In this document: positions 27,088-36,241 of the stretch, piece by piece
Position numbering within the stretch: position 1 is the stretch's first letter
Layout: the number at the start of each line of letters is the position of its first letter
Source: DSPP01 sp964607165
Lineage (GTDB): Bacteria; Zixibacteria; MSB-5A5; DSPP01
Length of the DNA: 64,000 bases
Assembly (NCBI GenBank): GCA_964607165.1
Contig: CAZSIT010000007.1
Coordinates: forward strand, 1-64,000
Reading direction: 5' to 3'
Made by a program: the position numbers and the translations under genes
The notes under the pieces: generated by a model
Told to the model about the DNA's origin: nothing
What the model saw: the letters and a program-made list of their open reading frames with translations, nothing else
Databases searched by the model: none

Positions 27088-30000
27088 TTAACAGGGGGGA
27101 GCACTACCCAGGAAGACCAGGTTGAGTTCAATCACCACGTCGGCGGAGGTTGCCAAATTGTCGCAGTTCAAATCGCAAGAGCAGCTTCCGCCAGAGGGAG
27201 GGGTTCCCAGAAAAGCACAATTCAGTTCCAAAACTACATCGGCGGAAGTCAGGAATCCGTCGCGGTTTAAGTCTCCTTTTAGAGCGTTCACGGTGACCGT
27301 AAAACTGCAATTGGCAGTGTTTCCCGCCAAGTCTGTGGCTACGCAGTTGACCGTATCCACGCCAATTGGGAAAGCTGAACCGGAAGCGGGGGTGCAGACC
27401 ACCGAAGCGCCGCCGCAATTGTCACTGGCGGAAGCGGAAAAATTCACCACGGCGCTGCACTGGGCGGAGTCGGCGTTGACAACAACGTTGGCCGGGCAGC
27501 TAACGGATGGCGGCTGATTATCGATTACGTTCAATCCATAGACCAGAGCCTGACCGGCGTCGGAAACCCCGCCGGGGTTGGCCCCCGGAATGCCGAGCAG
27601 AATGTCGTCCCTCCCGTCCCCGTTGGCATCTTTGGCCCCGGCCACCGCCGCGCCCACATTATCGCCGGGGGCCGTGCCGTCCTTCTGAAAAAGAAGGGCT
27701 CCAGTGGCGCCGGAATAAACATAGGCCGAGCCGGCAAAGGTAAGCGCACCAGGACTGGCGGTGTAGGCACCGACGATAAAATCGGGCCGGCTGTCGCCAT
27801 CCACATCTCCGGCTCCGGCAACGGAGTGGCCCAGCTGGTCGCTGGCGGCCGCGCCATTTTTTTGGTACAGCAGCGCTCCGTTAGCCCCGGAGTAGAGGTA
27901 AGCGGAGCCGGCATCAATCAGACCTCCCGGGTCGGCTCCCTTGGCGCCGACAATAAAGTCATCTTTTCCGTCGTTGTTCAGGTCGCCAGCACCGGCGACC
28001 GAGAATCCCATCTTGTCAGTAAAACCGAGGCCGGTTAGCCCATCTTTTTGGAAAAGCAGGCTTCCATCCGCCCCGGAGTAAACGTAAGCCGAGCCGGCAT
28101 CGGTCTGTCCGCCCGGGTCGGTGCCGTGTGCGCCGATTATAAAGTCATCTTTTCCATCCGCATTGACATCTCCGGTAGCTGCCACGGAAACTCCCAAATT
28201 GTCTCCTCCGCCGGAGCCGGTGGCGCCATCTTTTTGATAAAGCAGGCTGCCGTCAGCGCCGGAATAGACAAAGGCCGAGCCGGGAGAGGCGCCGATTGCT
28301 CCCGGGCCGGTGCCGCGAGCGCCGATGATGAAATCGGGCGTGTTGTCGCCGTTGACATCGCCCGCTCCGGCCACCGACCAGCCGAAATAATCTTCCTGGG
28401 CGGTACCGTTTTTTTGATATAAAAGCGTCCCATCTTCCCCCTTGTAGACAAAAACAGAACCGACGTCCGGGGAGCCGGCCAAGGGGGCGCTGATGATGAA
28501 ATCATCTTTTCCGCCGCCGTTCATATCACCCACTCCGGCCACGGAGAGGCCCACCCAGTCGGCGTTGGCGACGCCATCTTTTTGATAAAGCAAGCCGCCG
28601 GTCGCGCCGGAATAGACGTAGGCGGAGCCGGCTTCCGTGTTTCCTCCCGGGTCAGCCTGAAAGGCCCCGACGATAAAGTCGTCTTTTCCGTCGCTGTTCA
28701 CATCTCCTGCCCCTGCCGCCGAATAACCAAGCACGTCGTTGATGGCCGCACCGGCTTTTTGATGAAGCTGCGCCGTGAAAATGCAGGGGTTGGCGGTGCA
28801 GCAGAAGCCTCCAGTTTCGGAAGTATCGGTCGGCGAGCTACAGCCCTGGTCACAGGGAAAATCGGCGCAGCCGTTGCCGTCGTTGTCCAACCCATCCTGA
28901 CAGGCAATGGTGGGGGTGGGTACCGTGGTGCACAAAACTCTTTCTTTACTGTTTCCCAAGCTGCCGCCCGGGCGGTCCTTATCGTACCCCGTCCAAAAAA
29001 CATAGGCTTTGGTGGAAGCGCCGGTGCCGGTGGCGGCAATCTGGGCGTAGTCGCCAATCAAATAGTAAGCCGGAGCTCGACTGGGAGGCGGATCTTCAAA
29101 ATCGAGCGCATTGGCGGAGGCGTTTATTTGCACCGGAGCGGTCCAGTTGCTGCCCCCGTCAAATGAGGCGGTGTAGTAAAGGTTAGCCGTGGATGCATTG
29201 AGTACTCCACCGTTGGTGGAGCCGGAGTCATTCTGATAATAGGCGATATGTATCCAGCCCTGCCCGTCCACATCCAGCATCGGGAAATACTGGGTTTTGC
29301 CGGAGGCGGTCGGGATAATCGCCGAAGACCAACTCGTGGCACCGTTGCTGGAGAGGGAGAGATAAACATCTCCCTGATCCAGCGCTGAATTGCCCGGATT
29401 GGGATTGCGGCTGGAAATTAAGTAGAGGTATCCCCGGCGCGAGCCAGAAGAGCGGTCGATGTCGATATATCCATGATTATCAATCCGGTGTCCGTTCAGA
29501 CCCCAAGAGGAGGAAATTCCCAGTTGCTGGCCGGCGGCCGGCCAGGACAAGGTGGACTTGGAAAAAACGGTATCGCCGGCGCCGGAGAAGGCGTTAGTAA
29601 TTTCGTGAAAAGTCGCGAAGATGGTGGCTCCTCCGCCGGAGACGGAATTGGCCAGAATATAGACGTTGCCGTCGGTGGTGCCGACCAAAGGCTGCATTTT
29701 GTGACCCCGAAAAGGAGGGGTGCCGGTTCCGGACAACTGGATTTCGGTTATGGCGGAACCGACGGATGAGACAATTTGCAGGAAAGAACCTGTATACACT
29801 GCAGAAGGCCCCGCGCTCCAGTCGTCGTAACATAGAAACACCTTGCCGTCGTGGGTGCTGCCGCTGCCGCCACCCCGGGCGGCAGTCTTATCGATATCCA
29901 CCATTTCCCGATCCTGAAAAACGTTTTTGGTGCGTTCGAAAAAGAGTGAAAAGCTTGCTCCGTTGTTGGTGGAGCGGGAGATAATGGAATGGGTTTGAAT

Positions 30001-30537
30001 GCTGGTTGGAGGGGAGGCATTATTGCGAATCAAAGTCGAGAAAAATTCTCCGGCGGCGTTGCCGGCGTTTGCCCAGGGGTCGAAAGGATAGCCGGTGAAG
30101 CTTCCGGTGGGAAAAGTGCGGGATGTCCAGGAAGAGTTCCCGTTGGTGGAGTTGCTATGGGCGGTGTCGGGATTGAAGTCAAAGGAGGCGTTGTAGCTTC
30201 CAACCAGGTTGTTCCCATCCGCGTAATTGACGGCGAGGGAAGTTTCCGAGCCGTCCTGCAGATAGATATCCGGCCCCGGTATTTGCAGCCGGTCGGGAGG
30301 GATTGGCTGGAAGGAGGGTTTGGGCCTTTCTATGGGAATTAGGTTGCCCAAGCTGTCGAGGGTGAAGGCCTTTCCTTCAAGCGAGGCGGGGGAGGGGGCG
30401 GCATCCTTTGGTAAAGAAATCACCGGTTCTGCAAAAAAGTTTGCTTTGTTAAACTTTTGGGCGGCGGATTTGGGGGCGGTCAGTCCTAAAATGGCAAAAA
30501 CTATTCCCGTCCCCCTTAAGATTTCCCGGCAATTCAT
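27088..30537 (-). CDS. Secreted multidomain protein: BNR-like, FG-GAP propeller, HYR, dockerin-like
   Basis: The 1149-residue protein has a signal peptide (residues 1-26, ending PKSAAQ). Residues about 60-540 look like a sialidase/BNR-type propeller with RSTNNGASF-type boxes. A Cys-rich calcium-type motif (CQDGLDNDGNGC...) lies near residue 544. Seven FG-GAP units follow (about 589-1000), one propeller. A HYR domain (about 1007-1085; PPSVSCPANVVVNADS...) precedes the dockerin-like pair (DLNRDGFLTSADVV, DLNCDNLATSADVV), ending APPC. HYR domains are adhesion-type Ig folds. The whole looks like a surface or extracellular matrix protein that displays ligand-binding propellers. It is transcribed divergently from cmk. 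Confidence 0.82.
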   Translation of the reverse strand: MNCREILRGTGIVFAILGLTAPKSAAQKFNKANFFAEPVISLPKDAAPSPASLEGKAFTLDSLGNLIPIERPKPSFQPIPPDRLQIPGPDIYLQDGSETSLAVNYADGNNLVGSYNASFDFNPDTAHSNSTNGNSSWTSRTFPTGSFTGYPFDPWANAGNAAGEFFSTLIRNNASPPTSIQTHSIISRSTNNGASFSLFFERTKNVFQDREMVDIDKTAARGGGSGSTHDGKVFLCYDDWSAGPSAVYTGSFLQIVSSVGSAITEIQLSGTGTPPFRGHKMQPLVGTTDGNVYILANSVSGGGATIFATFHEITNAFSGAGDTVFSKSTLSWPAAGQQLGISSSWGLNGHRIDNHGYIDIDRSSGSRRGYLYLISSRNPNPGNSALDQGDVYLSLSSNGATSWSSAIIPTASGKTQYFPMLDVDGQGWIHIAYYQNDSGSTNGGVLNASTANLYYTASFDGGSNWTAPVQINASANALDFEDPPPSRAPAYYLIGDYAQIAATGTGASTKAYVFWTGYDKDRPGGSLGNSKERVLCTTVPTPTIACQDGLDNDGNGCADFPCDQGCSSPTDTSETGGFCCTANPCIFTAQLHQKAGAAINDVLGYSAAGAGDVNSDGKDDFIVGAFQADPGGNTEAGSAYVYSGATGGLLYQKDGVANADWVGLSVAGVGDMNGGGKDDFIISAPLAGSPDVGSVFVYKGEDGTLLYQKNGTAQEDYFGWSVAGAGDVNGDNTPDFIIGARGTGPGAIGASPGSAFVYSGADGSLLYQKDGATGSGGGDNLGVSVAATGDVNADGKDDFIIGAHGTDPGGQTDAGSAYVYSGADGSLLFQKDGLTGLGFTDKMGFSVAGAGDLNNDGKDDFIVGAKGADPGGLIDAGSAYLYSGANGALLYQKNGAAASDQLGHSVAGAGDVDGDSRPDFIVGAYTASPGALTFAGSAYVYSGATGALLFQKDGTAPGDNVGAAVAGAKDANGDGRDDILLGIPGANPGGVSDAGQALVYGLNVIDNQPPSVSCPANVVVNADSAQCSAVVNFSASASDNCGGASVVCTPASGSAFPIGVDTVNCVATDLAGNTANCSFTVTVNALKGDLNRDGFLTSADVVLELNCAFLGTPPSGGSCSCDLNCDNLATSADVVIELNLVFLGSAPPC
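27535..28780 (-). repeat. Tandem FG-GAP coding repeats (7 units)
   Basis: Seven units of about 180 bp encode one complete propeller of the 1149-residue protein. Confidence 0.75.
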
Positions 30538-30617
30538 TTTACACCTCCCTATTAGAGCAGTTTAAACCTTCAAAACCCGGTTGTTTTTGGCCTGTTGTTA
30601 AAATCCTTTACGCTTAT

Positions 30618-30645
30618 ATCATAACAAGCCTAACGCGTTTGTCAA
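30618..30645 (-). promoter_or_regulatory. Promoter for the 1149-residue secreted protein
   Basis: On the minus strand TTGACA (30640-30645) and TATGAT (30618-30623) are 16 bases apart. A ribosome site (TAGGGAGGTGTAA) precedes the start at 30537. Confidence 0.55.
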
Positions 30646-30666
30646 GCGCTTTTGGGTTCGTGAACC

Positions 30667-30695
30667 TTGACCGTTCGCCGGTTTGTGGTTTTAAT
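30667..30695 (+). promoter_or_regulatory. Promoter of the cmk-ispH unit, possibly leaderless
   Basis: TTGACC (30667-30672) and TTTAAT (30690-30695) are 17 bases apart. The predicted transcription start falls on or next to the ATG at 30703, and there is no Shine-Dalgarno, so the mRNA may be leaderless. Confidence 0.4.
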
Positions 30696-30702
30696 GTAGA
30701 AT

Positions 30703-32043
30703 ATGTGTAAAATCATAGCCATCGATGGCCCGGCGGGGGCGGGAAAATCGACTACGGCTCGGCTGGTCGCGTCCCGTTTGGGATACACCTATCTCGATTC
30801 GGGAGCGATTTATCGGGCGATAACGCTTGCGGCTTTAGAAAATGAAGTTGCGTTAGAAGATGAACGGGCAGTCGTTGAGCTGGCCCGGAAACTGGATGTT
30901 AAGTTTCAAACAGAACAAGACAAGAATCGGGTTTTCTTAAATATTCGCGAAGTGACGGAAGCGATACGGTCAGCAGAGGTTGATAAAGCGGTTACGCCAG
31001 TGGCGGGTATTTCGGAAGTTAGAAAAATAGTCGTCGAAAGGGTACGGGAGCTGGCAAAAGGAAAAAATGTGGTAGCCGAGGGGCGGGATGTGGCTACGGT
31101 GATTTTTCCGGATGCGGACTTGAAAATTTATCTCGATGCTTCGGTTGAAAAACGTGCCCAACGAAGAAAGCTGGAGTATCAGACAAGGGGGGAAACCGTT
31201 CATCTGGAAGAGCTGGCCGGGGAGATGAGACGGCGGGACGAAGCGGATAAAAGTAGAGAAGAAGGGGCCTTGAAAATTGCGCCGGGCTCTGTTTGTATTG
31301 ATACCACGGGGCTTTCGATTGAACAGCAAGTGGAGAAAATTTTGAAATTGGCGGGAGAACGATTCGATGTGTTTAAGACGGGTGAACACAAGGTTCACCC
31401 CTACGGAAAAAGAATGAAATGGTTTTACTTCTTGGCTTGGAGTTTTGTCCGAAACTTGGGGCGAATTCTTTGGCGGCTTTCCTGGGACGGGGTTGAAAAT
31501 ATTCCAAAAGAGGGAGCGGTGATTATTGCCAGCAATCATATTTCGTATTGCGACCCGCCCTTGGTCGCCGTCTCCTGTCCCCGGGAAGTGCACTTTATGG
31601 CGAAAAAGGAGTTGTTTTCCATCCCGGTTCTCGGGTTTCTGATTTGGCGATTGAACGCCTTCCCCATCCATCGTCAGGGGGTTGATCGGCAGGCGTTGGA
31701 GAAGGGCATTGAAGTTTTGAAAAGTGGCCGGGCGCTCTTAGTATTTCCGGAGGGGACGCGCAGCCGCAAAAAGGGGGAATTTTTGCCGCCCAAACCGGGG
31801 GTTGGGGTTTTGGCAAAAGAGGCGGGGGCGCCCATCGTTCCGGCTTACATTTCCCGCTCAGACGAGCTGGCGAAAGTTTTTTTTACGCTCGCAAGGGTTA
31901 AGGTAAGGTTTGGAGTCCCGATTTCGGCGGAGTGGATTGCATCAACAGATGATGGTAAGGAAGGATACCGGCAAATTGCCGAAGAGGTAATGCGGAGGAT
32001 TGGAGAGATAAAAAGCAGTTGCAAAACCGAAAAGGGTGTATAA
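30703..32043 (+). CDS. cmk: Cytidylate kinase fused to 1-acylglycerol-3-phosphate acyltransferase
   Basis: The 446-residue protein joins two usually separate enzymes. Residues 1 to about 222 are CMP kinase (P-loop IDGPAGAGKSTTARL, then YLDSGAIYRA and AEGRDVATVIFPDA), which makes CDP for nucleic acid and phospholipid synthesis. Residues about 238-446 are PlsC-type acyltransferase with the catalytic NHISYCD (H-x4-D) and FPEGTRS motifs, which makes phosphatidate. The junction (residues 227-235, GEHKVHPYG) is encoded by a REP-like palindrome at 31380-31406, and M238 just after it could be the ancestral plsC start. cmk-plsC-ispH-rpsA is a known gene order in other bacteria. Both active sites look intact. 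Confidence 0.9.
   Translation: MCKIIAIDGPAGAGKSTTARLVASRLGYTYLDSGAIYRAITLAALENEVALEDERAVVELARKLDVKFQTEQDKNRVFLNIREVTEAIRSAEVDKAVTPVAGISEVRKIVVERVRELAKGKNVVAEGRDVATVIFPDADLKIYLDASVEKRAQRRKLEYQTRGETVHLEELAGEMRRRDEADKSREEGALKIAPGSVCIDTTGLSIEQQVEKILKLAGERFDVFKTGEHKVHPYGKRMKWFYFLAWSFVRNLGRILWRLSWDGVENIPKEGAVIIASNHISYCDPPLVAVSCPREVHFMAKKELFSIPVLGFLIWRLNAFPIHRQGVDRQALEKGIEVLKSGRALLVFPEGTRSRKKGEFLPPKPGVGVLAKEAGAPIVPAYISRSDELAKVFFTLARVKVRFGVPISAEWIASTDDGKEGYRQIAEEVMRRIGEIKSSCKTEKGV
31380..31406. repeat. REP-like palindrome at the cmk-plsC fusion junction
   Basis: GGGTGAAC (31380-31387), loop ACAAG, GTTCACCC (31393-31400), then CTACGG. On the other strand it reads CCGTAG followed by the stem-loop, the layout of bacterial REP elements. 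It is translated in frame. Confidence 0.7.
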
Positions 32044-32054
32044 ATTATAAGTGA

Positions 32055-32927
32055 ATGGAAGTAATCCTCTCTAAAGAAGCCGGTTTTTGTTTCGGCGTGG
32101 AACGGGCCATCCGGATGGCTTTTCAGGCTACGGAAAAAGATGCCGAAAAAGTTTACACGCTCGGCCCGATAATCCATAACCCCCAGGTCGTGGAAGATTT
32201 TAAGAAAAAAGGGGTAGAAGTCATTTCCAGCCCGGAGGGGATAAATTCCCTTGGGGTGGTGGTCATCCGCGCGCATGGAGTAAAACCGACGGTAGAGTCG
32301 CAAATCAATCAGATGGGGATGACGGTGGTCGATGGCACCTGCCCCATTGTCAAACACAGCCAGAAGTATGCAAAGAAATTGTACGATGAAGGCTATCAGG
32401 TGGTCATCATCGGCGAACAGCACCATCCGGAAATCATCGGGCTTATGGGTTATACCAATGAAACTGCGATTGTCATCGATCCGGACGCGACCGAAGTGAA
32501 TATACCGCCCGGCAAAAAATTGGGAGTTATCCCCCAAACGACTTTGGAAGTAAAGGATTTCATCCGGGTGGTCAGCCTGCTGATTGAAAAGGCACGCGAA
32601 GTCCGGGTTTTTAACAACGTCTGCAATGCGGTGACCGACATTCAGGAAGCGACCAAGGAATTGACGGAAGAAGTGGATATGGTCATCGTCATCGGCGGAA
32701 AAAATTCGGCCAATACGTCAAGATTAGCGGTTATCTGCCGCGCTCTCGGGAAAAATGCTTATCACATAGAAACGCCGGATGAAATCAAGAAAGAGTGGTT
32801 TTTCGGGATGAAGCGGGTGGGAGTTACCGCGGGGACTTCCACGCCGGATTGGATTATTCAAGCGGTTATGGAACGCGCCCGCCAGCTGGGTTCAGAAGCG
32901 GAAAGGGAGGCGGAAACGGTTCCGTAG
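32055..32927 (+). CDS. ispH: 4-hydroxy-3-methylbut-2-enyl diphosphate reductase
   Basis: This 290-residue enzyme does the last step of the MEP isoprenoid pathway, giving IPP and DMAPP. The three iron-sulfur cysteines are visible in AGFCFGVERA (near residue 12), GTCPIVKH (near 97) and NVCNAVT (near 193). The substrate-binding HGV...T and TAGTSTPDW motifs are also present. It follows cmk-plsC by 11 bases, so it is in the same unit. Confidence 0.95.
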   Translation: MEVILSKEAGFCFGVERAIRMAFQATEKDAEKVYTLGPIIHNPQVVEDFKKKGVEVISSPEGINSLGVVVIRAHGVKPTVESQINQMGMTVVDGTCPIVKHSQKYAKKLYDEGYQVVIIGEQHHPEIIGLMGYTNETAIVIDPDATEVNIPPGKKLGVIPQTTLEVKDFIRVVSLLIEKAREVRVFNNVCNAVTDIQEATKELTEEVDMVIVIGGKNSANTSRLAVICRALGKNAYHIETPDEIKKEWFFGMKRVGVTAGTSTPDWIIQAVMERARQLGSEAEREAETVP

Positions 32928-32985
32928 TTAGCGGTTCGTTCCTTAGTTTTATCGATTGATAAATAATGTTGAAAGAGAAAACGGC

Positions 32986-33013
32986 TTGCGTTTGCTTGCC
33001 GGCTGTTTATATT
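32986..33013 (+). promoter_or_regulatory. Candidate promoter of rpsA
   Basis: TTGCGT (32986-32991) and TATATT (33008-33013) are 16 bases apart, in a 134-base gap after ispH. A short hairpin, GCCC-TTGA-GGGC at 33024-33035, lies just before the AGGAGG ribosome site (33045-33050), and could tune translation of S1. Confidence 0.4.
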
Positions 33014-33061
33014 TAGGCGTTTTGCCCTTGAGGGCGAAAAGCAAAGGAGGAAATAAAACGA

Positions 33062-34966
33062 GTGGTTTCGAAGTCTAAAGGCGCTAAAACTATTTCTACG
33101 TCCGGAGGTGCGCGCGCGAAAAACAAAGCAACCAAGAGAAGTGTACCCACCGATTCCAAACCGAAAGTAACCCGCAAATTAAAAGAGAAAAGAAAAATCG
33201 TAGTCCAGCCCATTCCCGGCTCTCCGGCCTCCTTTGTGGTCGGGGATGCGTCCGCTCTTTTTGATGAAAACGAACGGGCGAGTTCCGCTTTTGCACAACT
33301 TTTGGAAAAAAAGGAAATCGTAATGCCGATGGTCGCCGAAGGGGAAGTGGTGAGAGGAAAAATAATCGGAATTTCAGGCCAGGACGTTTTGGTGGACGTC
33401 GGTTTCAAAGCGGAGGGAATCATTCCGCTGGCCGAATTTTCCGACCCTTCGGAGGTGAAACCGGGCGAGGGAATAGATGTTTTGGTTGAAACCCTCGAAG
33501 ACCAGGACGGACAACTAATTTTGTCCAAACAGAAGGCTGATTTTATGCGGGTTTGGGACCGAGTCAAGGAAGTGCATGAAGCCAACGTCATAGTCAGCGG
33601 CAAGATTTTGCGGCGCATCAAAGGGGGAATGGTGGTGGACCTGTTCGGAGTGGAAGCGTTTTTGCCGGGTTCCCAGGCCGGTTTACGCCAGGTTTTGGAC
33701 TTCGACAATTTAATCGGGCAATCCATGAACTTGAAGGTGGTGCGGGTCAACAAACTGCGGCGAAACATAGTGGTATCCCACCGGCAGGTTCTGGAAGAAG
33801 AGCGCGACAAGATGCGCCAGCAGGTGCTTTCCGAAATCGAGGTTGGCCAGGTGCGCGAGGGTGTGGTCAAAAACATCACCGATTTTGGCGTGTTCATCGA
33901 TTTGGGCGGTCTGGATGGGCTTTTGCACATCACCGATATGTCCTGGGGGCGGATTTCGCACCCTTCGGAACTTGTGGCGCTGAACCAGAAAGTGAACGTC
34001 AAAATTTTGGATTTTGATAAAAATACCGGGCGAATTTCCCTGGGATTAAAACAACTGACCCCCTATCCCTGGGAAGGCGTGGAAGAGCGTTATCCGATGG
34101 GCCGCAAGGTCAAAGGGAAAGTGGTCTCCATCACCGATTACGGCGCTTTCGTAGAGTTGGAACGCGGGGTCGAAGGCCTAATTCACGTTTCGGAGATGAG
34201 TTGGACGCAACACGTCAAACATCCCTCCAAGCTTTTGGCTGTTGGGGATATGGTGGAAGCGATTGTGCTTTCGACAGACATGCAAAACGAGAAAATTTCC
34301 TTGGGTATCAAGCAGATGACCCCGGACCCCTGGCAGACTTTGGACTTGCGTTATCCGGTTGGAACCAGACTTTCCGGGCGGGTACGGAATTTGACGGCCT
34401 TTGGCGCATTTGTCGAATTGGAGGAAGGCATTGATGGACTGGTGCACATTTCGGATATGTCTTGGACCAAGCGGATTGCCCATCCTTCGGAAGTGATTAA
34501 AAAAGGGGATAAAGTGGATGTGGTGGTGCTTGGTGTGGATAAGGAAAACCGGCGGGTTTCGCTCGGCTACAAGCAGCTGCAGGGAGATCCCTGGCCGTCC
34601 CTGTCGGACCGCTTCCATTCCGGGGTGGAATCGCAAGGGAAAGTGGTGCGCTTTATGGACCGGGGTCTGGTGATTGAGCTTCCGGAAGACGTGGAAGGAT
34701 TTGTCCCGCTAAATCATCTGGCCATTCCAGGGCTTTCCAGGCCGCAGCAGGCGTTCAAGGATGGAGAGATGTTGCCGGTCGTTATTCTGGAATTTGATGC
34801 CTTTAACCACAAAATTATCTGCTCGGTCGAGAATTATTACCAGAGGCGGGATAGGTCTGAATTAGAGAAACATATCGCGGCGCATCCGATTCGCGAAAAA
34901 GTCGAGAAAGTAACGCCCAAACCGGCACCCGAGCCGGTTGGGTCTGAACCAACACCCGAAGGATAA
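33062..34966 (+). CDS. rpsA: 30S ribosomal protein S1
   Basis: The 634-residue protein starts with GTG at 33062 after AGGAGG. It carries six S1 RNA-binding repeats; the third to fifth are the clearest (VVKNITDFGVFIDLGGLDGL, VVSITDYGAFVELE, VRNLTAFGAFVELEEG, each with DMSW or EMSW). It helps mRNA bind the small ribosomal subunit. It is about 75 residues longer than E. coli S1. Much of the excess is a Lys/Arg/Ser-rich N-terminal extension of about 60-90 residues before the first repeat. mtaB follows without a gap. Confidence 0.93.
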   Translation: MVSKSKGAKTISTSGGARAKNKATKRSVPTDSKPKVTRKLKEKRKIVVQPIPGSPASFVVGDASALFDENERASSAFAQLLEKKEIVMPMVAEGEVVRGKIIGISGQDVLVDVGFKAEGIIPLAEFSDPSEVKPGEGIDVLVETLEDQDGQLILSKQKADFMRVWDRVKEVHEANVIVSGKILRRIKGGMVVDLFGVEAFLPGSQAGLRQVLDFDNLIGQSMNLKVVRVNKLRRNIVVSHRQVLEEERDKMRQQVLSEIEVGQVREGVVKNITDFGVFIDLGGLDGLLHITDMSWGRISHPSELVALNQKVNVKILDFDKNTGRISLGLKQLTPYPWEGVEERYPMGRKVKGKVVSITDYGAFVELERGVEGLIHVSEMSWTQHVKHPSKLLAVGDMVEAIVLSTDMQNEKISLGIKQMTPDPWQTLDLRYPVGTRLSGRVRNLTAFGAFVELEEGIDGLVHISDMSWTKRIAHPSEVIKKGDKVDVVVLGVDKENRRVSLGYKQLQGDPWPSLSDRFHSGVESQGKVVRFMDRGLVIELPEDVEGFVPLNHLAIPGLSRPQQAFKDGEMLPVVILEFDAFNHKIICSVENYYQRRDRSELEKHIAAHPIREKVEKVTPKPAPEPVGSEPTPEG

Positions 34967-36241
34967 ATGCCCAGGGTATCCCTGTTTACCCTTGGTTGCC
35001 GTTTAAATCAGGCCGAAACCGAGGCGATGGGAGAGGCCCTCGAGTCGGTCGGATTTGACACCGTTCCCTTCGGCCAGCCAGCCGAACTCACCTTAATCAA
35101 TACCTGCACGGTCACGCAAGCGGCGGACGCCTCGTCGCGCCAGGCGATTTTCCGCGCCAAAAGAATTTCTCCCCAAGCCAAAATTGTCGTTACCGGCTGT
35201 TACGCCGAGACTCATCGAGATAATTTGGAAAAGATGCCGGAAGTTTACAGGGTGGTGGCCAACAGCCGGAAGGAGGAAGTGCTTAGGGAATTGTCGGATT
35301 TGTTTCCGGAGCAAATCCTCGTGGGCGATTTTTCGGTCCCAGCCGATTACGTCAGTCCCAACCGCACGCACACGCGTGCTTTTGTGAAAATTCAAAACGG
35401 CTGCGAAGACCGCTGCACCTATTGCGTCATTCCGTTTTCCCGCGGCAATGAGCGCTCCCGAGCGGCGGATGAAATTTTGGCGGAAATTAAGCGGTTGGAA
35501 AAAGCGGCGTATCAGGAGGCAGTTCTGACGGGAGTACATATTGGTAAGTATTGGGATGGAGAAATTCGGTTGGAGGGCCTGTTGCGGAGAATTCTGAGCG
35601 AGACTAAAATTCCACGTTTGCGTCTCTCCTCAATTAAAGTAAACGAAGTAAATGAAAAACTCCTGGAGCTTTTTCGCTCGGAAGAAAGAATCTGCGCGCA
35701 TTTTCACACGCCGATTCAGTCGGGATGCGATACGGTTCTGGAGCGGATGAAAAGAAGGTATCGCACCAGCCAGGTGCGGGAAGTTCTGCAGCAACTCAAA
35801 GAGATTCGGCCGGAATGTACTGTTGGAACCGATTTAATTGTCGGTTTTCCGGGAGAGACGGAAGAAGAGTTTCAAATTGGCTACGATTTTATAGCTTCTG
35901 TCCCGGTTGATCATATGCACGTTTTTCCCTATTCCGACCGGCCGGGAACGGCGGCGGAGGCGATGCCGGACAAAGTTCCGATGGAAGTAAAGAACGAAAG
36001 AGGGGAGAAATTCCGGCAGCTTTCGGAGCAGAAATGGAAAGCGCACTTGGCCAAGTTCCTCGACAGGGAGCTTTCGGTTTTGTTTGAGGCGGGACGGTCC
36101 CGTGAAAAAGGAGTTTCGGCGGGGACTTCGGACAACTACATACGTGTAATCGTTCCCGCAGAGGAAGGACTGGGTAATCAGTTGAAACGGGTGAAGATTT
36201 TGTCGGCGGAAGGCAAAAGTTTGAGCGGAGCTTTGATGTGA
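34967..36241 (+). CDS. mtaB: tRNA (t6A37) methylthiotransferase
   Basis: The 424-residue radical-SAM enzyme converts t6A to ms2t6A at position 37 of tRNAs decoding ANN codons. The N-terminal UPF0004 domain has FTLGCRLNQAET, NTCTV and VTGCYAE, whose cysteines hold the auxiliary cluster. The radical-SAM cluster motif is CEDRCTYC near residue 145. A TRAM-like C-terminal end is present. GCRLNQ and the length favour MtaB over MiaB. It abuts rpsA, so tRNA modification and S1 are cotranscribed. Confidence 0.9.
   Translation: MPRVSLFTLGCRLNQAETEAMGEALESVGFDTVPFGQPAELTLINTCTVTQAADASSRQAIFRAKRISPQAKIVVTGCYAETHRDNLEKMPEVYRVVANSRKEEVLRELSDLFPEQILVGDFSVPADYVSPNRTHTRAFVKIQNGCEDRCTYCVIPFSRGNERSRAADEILAEIKRLEKAAYQEAVLTGVHIGKYWDGEIRLEGLLRRILSETKIPRLRLSSIKVNEVNEKLLELFRSEERICAHFHTPIQSGCDTVLERMKRRYRTSQVREVLQQLKEIRPECTVGTDLIVGFPGETEEEFQIGYDFIASVPVDHMHVFPYSDRPGTAAEAMPDKVPMEVKNERGEKFRQLSEQKWKAHLAKFLDRELSVLFEAGRSREKGVSAGTSDNYIRVIVPAEEGLGNQLKRVKILSAEGKSLSGALM

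Noticed and set aside
26979..27131. Extended N-terminus of the BNR/dockerin-like protein
   Set aside because: It would overlap the neighbouring gene and place the signal peptide internally; the ATG at 26978 puts it at the N-terminus.
33013..34002. A 329-codon open frame antisense to rpsA
   Set aside because: It is Ser/Thr/Lys-rich low-complexity sequence opposite a well-conserved S1 gene.
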